Below are positions 37,336-47,665 of a stretch of 64,000 nucleotides of DNA, piece after piece. The notes beneath the pieces are model-generated. The model made no database searches. It was not told the DNA's origin and was given only the letters and a program-made list of their open reading frames with translations. The translations under genes were made by a program, and so were the position numbers. This DNA is from Lelliottia nimipressuralis. Lineage in GTDB: Bacteria > Pseudomonadota > Gammaproteobacteria > Enterobacterales > Enterobacteriaceae. Every line of letters begins with the position of its first letter. Positions within the stretch are counted from its first letter, which is position 1. The DNA lies in NCBI RefSeq assembly GCF_004402045.1, contig NZ_SOMG01000016.1:124001-188000 (forward strand), read 5' to 3'.

Positions 37336-38415
37336 ATGTCTAAAATTTTTGATTTCGTAAAACCTGGCGTTATCACTGGTGATGACGTACAGAAAGTGTT
37401 CCAGGTAGCTAAAGAAAACAACTTCGCTCTGCCAGCAGTTAACTGCGTGGGTACCGACTCCATCAACGCCGTACTGGAAACCGCTGCAAAAGTAAAAGCA
37501 CCGGTTATCGTTCAGTTCTCTAACGGCGGCGCTGCGTTCATCGCAGGTAAAGGCGTGAAAACTGATGTTCCTCAGGGCGCTGCAATCCTGGGTGCTATCT
37601 CTGGTGCGCACCACGTACACCAGATGGCTGAGCACTACGGTGTTCCGGTTATCCTGCACACTGACCACTGCGCGAAGAAACTGCTGCCGTGGATCGACGG
37701 TCTGCTGGATGCGGGTGAAAAACACTTCGCAGCTACCGGTAAGCCACTGTTCTCTTCTCACATGATCGACCTGTCTGAAGAGTCACTGCACGAAAACATC
37801 GAAATCTGCTCCAAATACCTGGCGCGTATGTCCAAAATGGACATGACCCTGGAAATCGAACTGGGTTGCACCGGTGGTGAAGAAGACGGCGTGGACAACA
37901 GCCACATGGACGCTTCTGCACTGTACACCCAGCCAGAAGACGTTGATTACGCTTACACCGAGCTGAGCAAAATCAGCCCACGCTTCACGATTGCAGCGTC
38001 CTTCGGTAACGTGCACGGCGTTTACAAACCAGGTAACGTGGTTCTGACCCCAACCATCCTGCGTGATTCTCAGGAATATGTTTCCAAGAAACACAACCTG
38101 CCGCACAACAGCCTGAACTTCGTCTTCCACGGCGGTTCCGGTTCTTCTGCTCAGGAAATCAAAGACTCCGTAAGCTACGGCGTAGTGAAAATGAACATCG
38201 ATACCGACACCCAATGGGCAACCTGGGACGGCATCCTGCAATACTACAAAACCAACGAAGCTTACCTGCAGGGTCAGCTGGGCAACCCGAAAGGCGAAGA
38301 CCAGCCGAACAAGAAATACTACGATCCACGCGTATGGCTGCGTGCTGCACAGACTTCAATGATTACTCGTCTGGAGCAGGCATTCAAAGAGCTGAACGCG
38401 GTTGACGTTCTGTAA
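37336..38415 (+). CDS. fbaA: fructose-bisphosphate aldolase, class II
   Basis: Zn2+ aldolase splitting fructose 1,6-bisphosphate. It has 359 residues as in E. coli. The class II motifs are VILHTDHCAKKLLPWIDGLL near 106-125 (first zinc histidine) and MTLEIELGCTGGEEDGVDN near 171-189; later sites are FGNVHGVYKPGNV near 222-234 and FHGGSGSSAQEI near 263-274. Codon bias is strong. It is the last gene of epd-pgk-fbaA; a terminator follows. Confidence 0.98.
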   Translation: MSKIFDFVKPGVITGDDVQKVFQVAKENNFALPAVNCVGTDSINAVLETAAKVKAPVIVQFSNGGAAFIAGKGVKTDVPQGAAILGAISGAHHVHQMAEHYGVPVILHTDHCAKKLLPWIDGLLDAGEKHFAATGKPLFSSHMIDLSEESLHENIEICSKYLARMSKMDMTLEIELGCTGGEEDGVDNSHMDASALYTQPEDVDYAYTELSKISPRFTIAASFGNVHGVYKPGNVVLTPTILRDSQEYVSKKHNLPHNSLNFVFHGGSGSSAQEIKDSVSYGVVKMNIDTDTQWATWDGILQYYKTNEAYLQGQLGNPKGEDQPNKKYYDPRVWLRAAQTSMITRLEQAFKELNAVDVL

Positions 38416-38437
38416 TTTGAGCTGCTAACAGCATCTG

Positions 38438-38465
38438 AAGGCCCGCAAATGCGGGCCTTTTTTTA
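38438..38465 (+). terminator. fbaA intrinsic terminator
   Basis: aaggcccgc / gcgggcctt with an aaat loop, followed by tttttt. It lies 22 bases after the fbaA stop. Confidence 0.92.
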
Positions 38466-38601
38466 TGCTTTTTCAATACCCTGCCAGAGCAGTTTTTGTG
38501 ATCTGTTTGGCAAACCCGGTGCTTTTTGTTTACCCTTTACGGACCTGCCTGTCTCCATGGGGGATGGATTTTGTGTTTTGGTTTAACAAAAGGAAGAATA
38601 A

Positions 38602-39456
38602 ATGGAACAACTCGATGTTGTAGACAGCATCAATCACGCCGGTAACTGGCTGGCGCGTAACCAGGCATTGTTGCTGAGCTACGCCGTGAACATCGTCGCG
38701 GCGATTGCCATCATCATCGTCGGGATGATTGTTGCGCGTATCGTATCGAACGCGGTTAACCGCGTGATGCTGGCCCGTCACATTGACGCCACGGTGGCTG
38801 ACTTCCTCTCTGCTCTGGTGCGCTACGGTATTATCGCCTTTACGCTGATTGCCGCGCTGGGCCGTGTGGGTGTGCAGACCGCCTCCGTCATTGCCGTTCT
38901 CGGTGCTGCCGGTCTGGCTATTGGTCTGGCGCTGCAGGGCTCGCTTTCAAACCTGGCGGCAGGCGTGCTGCTGGTGACCTTCCGTCCGTTCCGCTCCGGC
39001 GAATACGTTGATCTTGGTGGCATTGCCGGAACCGTGCTGCAGGTGCAGATTTTCTCAACGACCATGCGTACCGTCGATGGCCGCATCGTGGTGGTGCCGA
39101 ACGGTAAAATCATCGCCGGCAACATCATTAACTTCTCCCGTGAGCCGGTGCGTCGTAACGAGCTGATTATCAGCGTGGCGTATGATTCGGATATCGATCA
39201 GGTGAAGTCGCTGATTAGCAATATCATTGCCTCAGACGATCGTATTTTGAAAGATAAAGAGCAAACCGTTCGCCTCAACGAGCTGGGCGCGTCATCCATC
39301 AACTTCGTGGTGCGTATCTGGAGCAAGAGCAGCGATCTGCAAAACGTCTACTGGGACGTGCTGGAACGCATTAAGCGCGACTTCGACGCTAACGGCATCA
39401 GCTTCCCGTACCCGCAGATGGACGTAAACGTCAAAAAAGTCAAAGAAGCAGAATAA
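38602..39456 (+). CDS. mscS: small-conductance mechanosensitive channel
   Basis: Inner-membrane channel that opens on hypo-osmotic shock. It has 284 residues, two fewer than E. coli MscS. Three membrane helices precede the pore helix, [21 protein letters not shown] near 99-119, with its alternating Gly and Ala. The beta domain ([19 protein letters not shown]) and the C-terminal alpha/beta domain follow. It has its own promoter region after the fbaA terminator. Confidence 0.97.
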   Translation: MEQLDVVDSINHAGNWLARNQALLLSYAVNIVAAIAIIIVGMIVARIVSNAVNRVMLARHIDATVADFLSALVRYGIIAFTLIAALGRVGVQTASVIAVLGAAGLAIGLALQGSLSNLAAGVLLVTFRPFRSGEYVDLGGIAGTVLQVQIFSTTMRTVDGRIVVVPNGKIIAGNIINFSREPVRRNELIISVAYDSDIDQVKSLISNIIASDDRILKDKEQTVRLNELGASSINFVVRIWSKSSDLQNVYWDVLERIKRDFDANGISFPYPQMDVNVKKVKEAE

Positions 39457-39464
39457 CGTCTCCC

Positions 39465-39499
39465 GTAGGCCCGGTAAGCGCCACCGCCACCGGGCTTTT
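39465..39499. repeat. REP unit after mscS
   Basis: gtaggcccggtaagcgccacc then gccaccgggcttttc, one REP palindrome nine bases after the mscS stop; its T-rich end could help termination. Confidence 0.75.
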
Positions 39500-39601
39500 C
39501 TTTTATTAGACTAGCTAATCCCCAATTAATATTATCCATTTCCTCTAATGTTATTCCCGCAGTATAGTCTGCTTCCAGAACAATACTGTGAGAGTTTCGT
39601 C

Positions 39602-40237
39602 ATGTTATCGTATTACTTTCAAGGACTTGCCTTAGGTGCGGCCATGATCCTTCCCCTTGGCCCGCAAAATGCGTTCGTGATGAACCAGGGCATCCGCCGC
39701 CAGTATCATCTGATGATTGCCCTGCTGTGTGCGGTAAGCGATTTACTCCTGATCTGCGCCGGGATTTTTGGCGGCAGCGCATTGCTGATGCAGTCTCCCT
39801 GGCTGCTGGCGCTTGTTACCTGGGGCGGCGTGGCGTTTCTGCTCTGGTACGGATTTGGTGCCCTGAAAACGGCGATGAGTAGCAATCTCGAACTGGCGAG
39901 TGCAGAAGTGATGAAGCAGGGGCGCTGGAAGATCATCGTCACCATGCTGGCGGTGACCTGGCTTAACCCGCATGTCTATCTTGATACCTTCGTGGTGCTG
40001 GGCAGCCTGGGTGGGCAGCTGGACGTTGAGCCGAAACGCTGGTTTGCGCTCGGCACGGTCAGCGCCTCGTTCCTCTGGTTCTTTGGTCTCGCCATTCTGG
40101 CGGCATGGCTGGCACCTCGTCTGCGGACTGCCAAAGCCCAGCGCATCATTAATACCCTGGTGGGGCTGGTGATGTGGTTTATTGCTTTTCAACTGGCAAA
40201 AGAGGGCATTCACCACGTTCAGGAATTGTTCAACTAA
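39602..40237 (+). CDS. argO: L-arginine exporter ArgO (LysE family)
   Basis: Inner-membrane exporter of arginine (and the toxic analogue canavanine). It has 211 residues and about six helices, with the LysE opening [21 protein letters not shown] near 11-31 and [14 protein letters not shown] near 121-134. The ATG at 39602 matches the E. coli start; the frame is open 18 codons further up. In E. coli argO transcription is activated by ArgP, encoded about 900 bases downstream on the other strand. Confidence 0.97.
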   Translation: MLSYYFQGLALGAAMILPLGPQNAFVMNQGIRRQYHLMIALLCAVSDLLLICAGIFGGSALLMQSPWLLALVTWGGVAFLLWYGFGALKTAMSSNLELASAEVMKQGRWKIIVTMLAVTWLNPHVYLDTFVVLGSLGGQLDVEPKRWFALGTVSASFLWFFGLAILAAWLAPRLRTAKAQRIINTLVGLVMWFIAFQLAKEGIHHVQELFN

Positions 40238-40328
40238 TCCTTGTCTTATGGACAACTGACCAGGACCCGCTAAGCTTGCTGGCATGCGCCCTGTTATTGG
40301 GCACTCTTTGCAACATGGAGGAATAACA

Positions 40329-41069
40329 GTGAAGTTTAAAGTGATGGCCCTGGCGGCATTAGTAAGTTTAGGTGCGGTGTCGGTGCAGGCAAGTGAACTG
40401 CCGGATGGCCCGCACATCGTCACTTCAGGCACCGCAAGCGTGGATGCGGTACCCGATGTTGCAACGCTGGCAATTGAAGTGAATGTGGCTGCGAAAGATG
40501 CGGCGTCTGCCAAGAAGCAGGCTGACGATCGTGTTGCGCAATATCTCTCTTTCCTCGAGCAGAACGGCGTCGGTAAAAAAGATATCAACTCGGCGAACCT
40601 GCGTACTCAACCCGATTACGACTATCAGAATGGCAAAAGCATCCTGAAAGGCTACCGTGCCGTGCGCACCGTTGAAGTGACCGTGCGTCAGCTGGATAAG
40701 CTGAATGCCTTGCTGGACGGCGCGCTGAAGGCGGGGCTGAACGAAATCCGTTCTGTGTCGCTGGGCGTTGCGCAACCGGAGAAATACAAAGACGAAGCGC
40801 GTAAAGCGGCGATTGATGATGCAATTCACCAGGCGCAGCAGCTGGCGTCCGGGTTTAACAGCAAGCTCGGCCCGGTATACAGCGTGCGTTACCACGTCTC
40901 TAACTATCAGCCAAGCCCGATGGTGCGGATGATGAAGGCCGATGCGGCGCCGGTATCCGCTCAGGAAACTTACGAGCAGCCGACGATTCAGTTCGACGAT
41001 CAGGTGGATGTGGTGTTCCAGCTGGAGCCAACTAAAACTCAGCAAACTGAGGCGGCTAAGGCGCAGTAA
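40329..41069 (+). CDS. yggE: SIMPL-domain periplasmic protein YggE
   Basis: Periplasmic protein of 246 residues, linked in E. coli to lower oxidative stress. A signal peptide (VKFKVMALAALVSLGAVSVQA, read with initiator Met) precedes a SIMPL/DUF541 domain with ITVSGTASV-like HIVTSGTASVDAVPD near 29-43 and GYRAVRTVEVTVRQLDKL near 111-128. The start is GTG at 40329, chosen because it follows an atggagg ribosome site and gives the E. coli length. Confidence 0.94.
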   Translation: MKFKVMALAALVSLGAVSVQASELPDGPHIVTSGTASVDAVPDVATLAIEVNVAAKDAASAKKQADDRVAQYLSFLEQNGVGKKDINSANLRTQPDYDYQNGKSILKGYRAVRTVEVTVRQLDKLNALLDGALKAGLNEIRSVSLGVAQPEKYKDEARKAAIDDAIHQAQQLASGFNSKLGPVYSVRYHVSNYQPSPMVRMMKADAAPVSAQETYEQPTIQFDDQVDVVFQLEPTKTQQTEAAKAQ

Positions 41070-41071
41070 TT

Positions 41072-41107
41072 TGCCCTCACCCTAACCCTCTCCCACAGGG
41101 AGAGGGA
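41072..41107. repeat. dispersed palindromic repeat, copy 4
   Basis: tgccctcaccctaaccctctccc, loop aca, gggagaggga, directly after the yggE stop. It lies between the convergent ends of yggE and argP. Confidence 0.75.
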
Positions 41108-41117
41108 ATTCAAGCGA

Positions 41118-42011
41118 TTAATCCTGCCTCAACACCTTATGCCCAAACGCCAGCAGCGCGTCGGTGACGTTGCGCATCATTCGGCTTTCTGGCGCGAAAC
41201 GGTGCCAGTAGAGCATCCGGCGCTGATACAGCCCCGGCGTCAGGTCAATCAGCTCACCGCTTTTCAACTCTTTCTCAATCTGCAGATGCGGGATCATGCA
41301 GCAGGTCGTACCCTGGCGCGCAAGTTGCACAAACGCTTCGGATGAGTTGACGATATGACACGGCACGCTGCCCGGCGGCAGATCGAAGTTTTGCTGAAGG
41401 AAAGCCTGATGCATATCGTCCAGATGGTCGAACGCCACGGCAGGTGCTTTCAGCAGCGCGGCGCGGGTCACGCCGTTGGGGAAATAGCGCTCGGCAAAGG
41501 CTTTTGAACCGACAAACAGGTAATCCAGCGCGCCGAGCTGATCCACCAGGCAGCTTGGCAGCGCCTGAGGCTGGATACTGACCGCCCCGACCACTTCACC
41601 GCGACGCAGGCGCTCCTGGGTACGGGTTTCATCTTCAACCTGCAAATTCAGGCGGATAGGGGAATCCGCTAAGACCGGCGCAAGAGCCGGCAGCAGCCAT
41701 GTTGCCAGACTGTCGGCGTTGACCGCCAGAGAGAGCAGCAGCGGCGTGGAGCCCGTTTGTTCGTCACCCAGCCACTCATCTTCCAGCAGTTCAACCTGAC
41801 GCAGCAGGGCGAGGAGCTTTTGCCCTTGCTCCGTTGGGCGAGGCGGCACGGTACGCACCAGCAGTGGCTGGCCAAACATGTTTTCAAGCTGTTTGATACG
41901 CTGCGATACGGCGGACTGCGTGATGCAAAGCTTTTGCGCCGCGCGCTCAAAACCTCGTTCACGAATAACTGCATCAAGTGCCTGTAGTGTTCTGTAGTCC
42001 GGACGTTTCAT
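41118..42011 (-). CDS. argP: LysR-type regulator ArgP (IciA)
   Basis: DNA-binding regulator that senses arginine and lysine and controls argO and lysine-synthesis genes. It has 297 residues, as in E. coli. The N-terminal helix-turn-helix is in [20 protein letters not shown] and [20 protein letters not shown] near 7-46; the rest is the ligand-binding domain. It is divergent from rpiA, with 127 bases between the starts. Its target argO lies close by, as in E. coli. Confidence 0.97.
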   Translation of the reverse strand: MKRPDYRTLQALDAVIRERGFERAAQKLCITQSAVSQRIKQLENMFGQPLLVRTVPPRPTEQGQKLLALLRQVELLEDEWLGDEQTGSTPLLLSLAVNADSLATWLLPALAPVLADSPIRLNLQVEDETRTQERLRRGEVVGAVSIQPQALPSCLVDQLGALDYLFVGSKAFAERYFPNGVTRAALLKAPAVAFDHLDDMHQAFLQQNFDLPPGSVPCHIVNSSEAFVQLARQGTTCCMIPHLQIEKELKSGELIDLTPGLYQRRMLYWHRFAPESRMMRNVTDALLAFGHKVLRQD

Positions 42012-42138
42012 TGCTCTGGCTGGCTCCTTAATTTTGCTTAATCTGCACTATGACACAATTTTCCCTTCGTGGCAGACGAATTCCATTCGACGTGTTCTAT
42101 AATGCGCCCTGAGTTTTCACACCACAGGCAAAACGATC

Positions 42139-42798
42139 ATGACGCAGGATGAACTGAAAAAAGCAGTAGGATGGGCCGCTCTCCAGTACGTACAGCCGGG
42201 TACCATTGTCGGTGTCGGTACGGGATCAACCGCGGCACACTTTATCGATGCACTTGGCACGATGAAAGGGCAGATCGAGGGCGCGGTGTCCAGCTCTGAT
42301 GCTTCTACGGAAAAGCTGAAAAGCCTCGGCATTACCGTTTTCGATCTCAACGAAGTGGATCGTCTGGGGATTTACGTTGATGGCGCGGATGAGATCAACG
42401 GCCACATGCAGATGATCAAAGGCGGTGGCGCGGCGCTGACGCGCGAAAAAATCATCGCCTCCGTTGCGGACAAGTTTATCTGCATCGCGGACGCCTCCAA
42501 GCAGGTCGACATTCTGGGTAATTTCCCGCTGCCGGTCGAAGTGATCCCGATGGCGCGTAGCGCTGTTGCCCGTCAACTGGTGAAGCTGGGTGGTCGTCCG
42601 GAATATCGTCAGGGCGTAGTCACCGACAACGGTAACGTGATCCTCGACGTTCACGGTCTGGAAATTCTCGACGCGATTGCCCTGGAAAATGCCATCAACG
42701 GCATTCCTGGCGTAGTGACCGTAGGGCTATTCGCCAACCGTGGCGCGGATGTGGCGCTGATTGGCACCGCTGACGGCGTGAAAACCATCGTAAAATGA
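42139..42798 (+). CDS. rpiA: ribose-5-phosphate isomerase A
   Basis: Interconverts ribose 5-phosphate and ribulose 5-phosphate. It has 219 residues, as in E. coli. Active-site segments are [16 protein letters not shown] near 26-41, [23 protein letters not shown] near 82-104 (catalytic Asp81/Asp84-type acids and Lys94) and GNFPLPVEV near 126-134. It works with transketolase (tktA, 8 kb upstream). Confidence 0.97.
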   Translation: MTQDELKKAVGWAALQYVQPGTIVGVGTGSTAAHFIDALGTMKGQIEGAVSSSDASTEKLKSLGITVFDLNEVDRLGIYVDGADEINGHMQMIKGGGAALTREKIIASVADKFICIADASKQVDILGNFPLPVEVIPMARSAVARQLVKLGGRPEYRQGVVTDNGNVILDVHGLEILDAIALENAINGIPGVVTVGLFANRGADVALIGTADGVKTIVK

Positions 42799-42803
42799 TC
42801 TGA

Positions 42804-42823
42804 CGGGGGGAGACCTCCCCCCG
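42804..42823. terminator. strong GC hairpin after rpiA
   Basis: cggggggag / ctccccccg, a perfect 9-bp stem with a two-base gap, six bases after the rpiA stop. On the rpiA strand it is followed by an A-run, not a T-run, so it does not look like a standard intrinsic terminator for rpiA. Confidence 0.5.
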
Positions 42824-42850
42824 CTAAAAAAAATTTGAAAAGCTAAATTC

Positions 42851-42866
42851 GGTGACTTGTGTCACG
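42851..42866. promoter_or_regulatory. CRP-like site upstream of serA
   Basis: ggtga-cttgtg-tcacg is a symmetric match to the inner CRP positions (GTGA-N6-TCAC). It lies about 200 bases upstream of serA. E. coli serA has a second promoter affected by CRP and Lrp, which would fit. Confidence 0.4.
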
Positions 42867-43064
42867 TTTTTCCGCCTCTTTTGCCGATCCTGCCGCGTTT
42901 GTAAATTTCCATAGCATTTTCCTCTGACATTTTGCTCTGTATGACTTTTCTTCAGAGTGCCGACGCAAACGTTCATATTGCTGCAATAGTTTTTTTTGAT
43001 ATGTTGGCTACAGCGGATTCATATCCAGCACAACATCAGTTCAGACAAAAACAGGGTCGGGTAA

Positions 43065-44297
43065 ATGGCAAAGGTATCACTGGAGAAAGACAAGATTAAA
43101 TTCCTGCTGGTCGAGGGCGTGCATCAAAAAGCAATCGATAGCCTTCGTGCGGCAGGTTACACCAACATCGAATTTCACAAAGGCGCGCTCGATACTGAAG
43201 AGCTGAAAGCGTCCATCCGTGATGCCCACTTCATTGGCCTGCGATCCCGTACTCATCTGACTGAAGATGTTATTGCTGCGGCGGAAAAGCTGGTGGCTAT
43301 CGGCTGTTTCTGCATCGGTACCAACCAGGTTGACCTGAATGCGGCCGCCAAACGCGGTATCCCCGTCTTCAATGCCCCGTTCTCCAACACCCGTTCCGTG
43401 GCGGAGCTGGTGATTGGCGAACTGCTGCTGCTGCTGCGCGGTATTCCAGAAGCTAACGCCAAGGCGCACCGTGGCGTGTGGAACAAACTGGCGTCTGGCT
43501 CCTATGAAGCGCGTGGTAAAAAGCTGGGGATTATCGGTTACGGCCACATCGGTACGCAGCTCGGTATTCTGGCGGAATCTCTGGGGATGCACGTGTTTTT
43601 CTACGATATCGAAAGCAAGCTGCCGCTGGGCAATGCGACCCAGGTTCAACACCTGTCTGACCTGCTGAACATGAGCGACGTGGTGAGCCTGCACGTGCCG
43701 GAAAATGCCTCCACCAAAAACATGATGGGCGCGGAAGAGCTGGCGCTGATGAAGCCAGGCTCACTGCTGATTAACGCCGCGCGCGGCACGGTTGTCGATA
43801 TCCCGGCACTGGCGGATGCGCTAAAACGTAAGCATCTGGCGGGCGCGGCCATCGACGTGTTCCCGACGGAACCAGCCACCAACAGCGATCCGTTTACCTC
43901 TCCGCTGTGCGAGTTCGACAACGTGATCCTGACGCCGCACATCGGTGGTTCAACTCAGGAAGCGCAGGAGAATATCGGTCTGGAAGTGGCGGGCAAACTG
44001 AGCAAATACTCCGACAACGGTTCTACGCTCTCTGCGGTGAACTTCCCGGAAGTGTCTCTGCCGCTGCACGGTGGCCGTCGTCTGCTGCACATCCACGAAA
44101 ACCGTCCAGGCGTGCTGACCGCCATCAACCAGATCTTTGCCGAGCAGGGCGTCAACATTGCCGCGCAGTATCTGCAGACCAATTCGCAGATGGGTTACGT
44201 GGTTATTGATATCGAAGCGGATGAAGATGTTGCCGAGAAAGCGTTGCAGAGCATGAAGGCGATTCAGGGGACTATTCGCGCGCGTCTGCTTTACTAA
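43065..44297 (+). CDS. serA: D-3-phosphoglycerate dehydrogenase
   Basis: First enzyme of serine synthesis, inhibited by serine. It has 410 residues, as in E. coli. The order is substrate domain, NAD domain with GKKLGIIGYGHIGTQLG near 151-167, catalytic residues in INAARGTVVDIPAL near 236-249 and LTPHIGGSTQEAQ near 289-301 (His), and a C-terminal ACT domain (LLHIHENRPGVLTAINQIFAEQGVNI, quoted in part, near 340-365) that binds serine. It feeds the gcv system encoded further on. Confidence 0.97.
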   Translation: MAKVSLEKDKIKFLLVEGVHQKAIDSLRAAGYTNIEFHKGALDTEELKASIRDAHFIGLRSRTHLTEDVIAAAEKLVAIGCFCIGTNQVDLNAAAKRGIPVFNAPFSNTRSVAELVIGELLLLLRGIPEANAKAHRGVWNKLASGSYEARGKKLGIIGYGHIGTQLGILAESLGMHVFFYDIESKLPLGNATQVQHLSDLLNMSDVVSLHVPENASTKNMMGAEELALMKPGSLLINAARGTVVDIPALADALKRKHLAGAAIDVFPTEPATNSDPFTSPLCEFDNVILTPHIGGSTQEAQENIGLEVAGKLSKYSDNGSTLSAVNFPEVSLPLHGGRRLLHIHENRPGVLTAINQIFAEQGVNIAAQYLQTNSQMGYVVIDIEADEDVAEKALQSMKAIQGTIRARLLY

Positions 44298-44311
44298 TGT
44301 GCGGTCTGTGG

Positions 44312-44393
44312 TGTCGGGTGGCGCTAACGCTTACCCGACCTACAACGTCCGAGGATTTATGTAGGCCGGGTAAGGCGTAGCCGCCACCCGGCT
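44312..44393. repeat. REP pair (BIME) between serA and ygfA
   Basis: gtcgggtggcgctaacgctt from 44312 and gtaggccgggtaaggcgtag from 44361 are opposed REP units filling the gap between the convergent stops. Confidence 0.82.
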
Positions 44394-44398
44394 TAATT

Positions 44399-44995
44399 CT
44401 ACCAAAGCCACGTTTTACTGGGCGTCACCACAGCCGGCAGCGGCACATCCCACTTCTCTACCGGCAACGCCTCCACGCCCTGACAATCATGCGCGTAACC
44501 CACCGGCTGCAACCCGTACTGCTGCCAGTTTTGCAGCGTTCTGTCGTAAAAACCGCCGCCCATCCCTAAACGCTGGCCCTGTTCATCAAACGCCACCAGC
44601 GGCGTGATCAGCACGTCCAGCTCAGAGAGCGGCAGCACGTCGCGGACGTCGAGTTTCGGCTCGGTAATTTTCAGGCGGTTCACCACCAGTTCGCTGTGCG
44701 GGTGGTAGTGCAGGAACAGCAGATTGCCTTCGCTGAACGGGTGCAGCACCGGCAGATACACCTTTTTCCCGGCGCGCCAGAGCTGCTCGATGAGCGGTTG
44801 GGTATCCAGTTCTCCGTCAAATGAGAGAAACAGGGCAACAGTGTGCGCCATCACGACAGGGGGATACGCCATCATACGGGCGGCGGCCTGCTGGGCAAAA
44901 TGCGCTTGCTGATCGGAGGTTAACGCACGACGGCGCTGACGAATTAACTGACGGATGTCCTGGCGTGAAGCAGAAACTTCAGGGAATTGAGTCAT
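44399..44995 (-). CDS. ygfA: 5-formyltetrahydrofolate cyclo-ligase family protein
   Basis: Converts 5-formyl-THF to methenyl-THF with ATP, recycling folate. It has 198 residues from the ATG at 44995; E. coli YgfA (Fau) was annotated as about 182, starting later, so the start is uncertain, and the frame stays open into the 6S RNA gene. Visible are RQRRRALT near the start, VALFLSFDGELDTQPLIE near 53-70, and the ATP loop LGMGGGFYDRTL near 143-154. It lies 25 bases after 6S RNA on the same strand, and the two are co-transcribed in E. coli. Confidence 0.93.
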   Translation of the reverse strand: MTQFPEVSASRQDIRQLIRQRRRALTSDQQAHFAQQAAARMMAYPPVVMAHTVALFLSFDGELDTQPLIEQLWRAGKKVYLPVLHPFSEGNLLFLHYHPHSELVVNRLKITEPKLDVRDVLPLSELDVLITPLVAFDEQGQRLGMGGGFYDRTLQNWQQYGLQPVGYAHDCQGVEALPVEKWDVPLPAVVTPSKTWLW

Positions 44996-45019
44996 GGTAG
45001 TCGGTAGAAGAAAAGAGAG

Positions 45020-45203
45020 GGAATCTCCGAGATGCCGCCGCAGGCTGTAACCCTTGAACCCTTGGTTCAAGGTGAATGTGTCGTCATAGTTTTAAGGCTT
45101 CTCGGACGGACCGAGCATGCTCACCAACCATGGAGCGCCACATTCTTGTGGTATGAAATATCGGCTCAGGGGACTGGCCCGCTTGCGAACATCTCAGAGA
45201 AAT
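45020..45203 (-). ncRNA. ssrS: 6S RNA
   Basis: The minus strand from 45203 begins atttctctgagatgttcgca and ends ctcggagattccc, matching E. coli 6S RNA at both ends and along most of about 184 bases, including the ccttgaacccttggttcaag hairpin. 6S RNA mimics an open promoter and binds sigma-70 RNA polymerase in stationary phase. It lies between zapA and ygfA, the conserved order. Confidence 0.97.
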
Positions 45204-45244
45204 TTTGTCTTCACAGTTACTCTACCATAGTCAACTGAGAAGTG

Positions 45245-45640
<396 letters not shown>

Positions 45641-45741
45641 CTATAGCTACCCTGATGTGAAGATACAAGCCCTTTTCTGGTATCACCAGGGTCCAAAGTG
45701 GTAGCATATCATGAAACTTCCCCCTTTGATGACGAATGCTC

Positions 45742-46320
45742 ATGTCTATACAGAACGAAATGCCTGGTTACAAGGATTTAAACCAGTTACTGAACCAGCA
45801 GGGAATCGGTTTAACCTCTGCCGAAATGCACGGTCTGATCAGTGGCATGTTGTGTGGCGGAAACAGCGACAGCTCATGGCAGCCGCTGATCCACGACCTC
45901 ACGAATGAAGGGCTGGCGTTTGGTCACGAGCTGGCGGAAGCGCTGCGTAAAATGCACGCCGCTATCAGCGATTCGCTGGAAGACGATGGCTTCCTTTTTC
46001 AGCTTTATCTGCCTGAAGGCGACGACGTCAGCGTGTTCGATCGCGCCGATGCGCTGGCGGGTTGGGTAAACCACTATCTGCTGGGTCTGGGCGTAACGCA
46101 GCCTAAACTGGATAAAGTGACCGGCGAAGCGGGTGAAGCGATCGACGACCTGCGCAACATTGCCCAGCTTGGCTACGATGAAGACGAAGACCAGGAAGAG
46201 CTGGAAATGTCTCTCGAAGAGATTATCGAGTACGTGCGTGTGGCGGCACTGCTGTGCCACGACAACTTTACGCGCTCGCAGCCGACCGCGCCGGAAGTCC
46301 GCAAGCCAACCTTACATTAA
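45742..46320 (+). CDS. ygfB: UPF0149 family protein YgfB
   Basis: A 192-residue acidic protein of the YgfB/YecA family, matching E. coli YgfB throughout. Visible are the opening [37 protein letters not shown] near 29-48, and a highly acidic stretch [18 protein letters not shown] near 146-163. The function is not established. The ATG at 45742 (MSIQ) is preferred over one two codons earlier. It begins the ygfB-pepP-ubiH-ubiI operon. Confidence 0.94.
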   Translation: MSIQNEMPGYKDLNQLLNQQGIGLTSAEMHGLISGMLCGGNSDSSWQPLIHDLTNEGLAFGHELAEALRKMHAAISDSLEDDGFLFQLYLPEGDDVSVFDRADALAGWVNHYLLGLGVTQPKLDKVTGEAGEAIDDLRNIAQLGYDEDEDQEELEMSLEEIIEYVRVAALLCHDNFTRSQPTAPEVRKPTLH

Positions 46321-46345
46321 TAAAAATAACGCACAGGAGGGTGTC

Positions 46346-47665
46346 ATGGTTATCTCGAGTCAAGAGTATTCGCGCCGCCGTCAGGCGCTGCTGGCGAAAA
46401 TGCAGCCGGGCAGCGCCGCGCTGATTTTTGCTGCGCCCGAAGTGACGCGCAGCGCCGACAGCGAATATCCCTATCGCCAGAGCAGCGATTTCTGGTATTT
46501 CACCGGCTTTAACGAGCCGGAAGCGGTACTGGTGCTGATTAAGAGCAATGACACCCACAACCACAGCGTGATTTTCAACCGCGTGCGCGATTTGACGGCC
46601 GAAATCTGGTTTGGCCGCCGCCTGGGCCAGGAGGCCGCACCGGCGAAGCTCGGCGTCGATCGCGCGCTGGCGTTTAGCGAAATCAATCAGCAGCTCTATC
46701 AACTGCTTAATGGCCTCGACGTGCTCTATCACGCGCAGGGCGAATATGCCTATGCCGATGAGATTGTCTTTAACGCGCTGGATAAGCTGCGCAAAGGCTC
46801 GCGGCAGAACCTGTCCGCGCCCGCGACCCTCACGGACTGGCGTCCGGTGGTGCATGAGATGCGCCTGTTCAAGTCTGAAGAAGAGCTGAACGTGATGCGT
46901 CGTGCGGGCGAAATCAGCGCCCTGGCGCACACTCGCGCCATGGAGAAGTGCCGTCCTGGTATGTTCGAATACCTGCTGGAAGGCGAAATCCTCCACGAAT
47001 TTAACCGCCACGGCGCGCGTTATCCCTCCTACAACACCATTGTCGGTGGCGGGGAAAACGGCTGCATTCTGCACTACACCGAAAACGAAAGTGCGCTGCG
47101 CGACGGCGATCTGGTGCTCATCGATGCCGGTTGCGAGTATCAGGGCTACGCGGGGGACATCACCCGTACCTTCCCGGTAAACGGTAAATTCTCACCGGCA
47201 CAGCGCGCGATTTACGACATCGTCCTGGAATCGCTTGAAACGGCGCTCAGGTTGTATCGCCCCGGGACCTCCATGCAGGAAGTGACCGGCGAAGTGGTGC
47301 GCATCATGATTACCGGTCTGGTCAGGCTCGGTATCCTGAAAGGCGATGTGGACACCCTGATTGCTGAAAATGCGCATCGACCGTACTTTATGCACGGCCT
47401 GAGCCACTGGCTGGGGCTGGATGTGCATGACGTTGGGGCGTATGGCACCGACCGATCGCGCGTGCTGGAGCCGGGCATGGTGTTAACCGTGGAGCCTGGT
47501 CTGTATATCGCCCCGGATGCCGACGTGCCTGAAGAGTACCGCGGGATTGGCATTCGTATTGAAGACGACATCGTTATTACAGAAACCGGTAACGAAAACC
47601 TGACCGCGGGCGTCGTGAAAAACGCTGACGATATCGAGGCGCTGATGGCAGCGGCGCGCGCATGA
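46346..47665 (+). CDS. pepP: Xaa-Pro aminopeptidase P
   Basis: Mn2+ enzyme that removes an N-terminal residue before proline. It has 439 residues. After an N-terminal domain, the pita-bread fold carries the metal ligands: VLIDAGCEYQGYAGDITRTF near 256-275 (two Asp), HGLSHWLGLDVHDVG near 350-364 (His), VLTVEPGLYI near 379-388 (Glu) and GIRIEDDIVIT near 402-412 (Glu). The ATG at 46346 follows a caggaggg ribosome site, which decides the start. It overlaps ubiH by four bases. Confidence 0.97.
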   Translation: MVISSQEYSRRRQALLAKMQPGSAALIFAAPEVTRSADSEYPYRQSSDFWYFTGFNEPEAVLVLIKSNDTHNHSVIFNRVRDLTAEIWFGRRLGQEAAPAKLGVDRALAFSEINQQLYQLLNGLDVLYHAQGEYAYADEIVFNALDKLRKGSRQNLSAPATLTDWRPVVHEMRLFKSEEELNVMRRAGEISALAHTRAMEKCRPGMFEYLLEGEILHEFNRHGARYPSYNTIVGGGENGCILHYTENESALRDGDLVLIDAGCEYQGYAGDITRTFPVNGKFSPAQRAIYDIVLESLETALRLYRPGTSMQEVTGEVVRIMITGLVRLGILKGDVDTLIAENAHRPYFMHGLSHWLGLDVHDVGAYGTDRSRVLEPGMVLTVEPGLYIAPDADVPEEYRGIGIRIEDDIVITETGNENLTAGVVKNADDIEALMAAARA

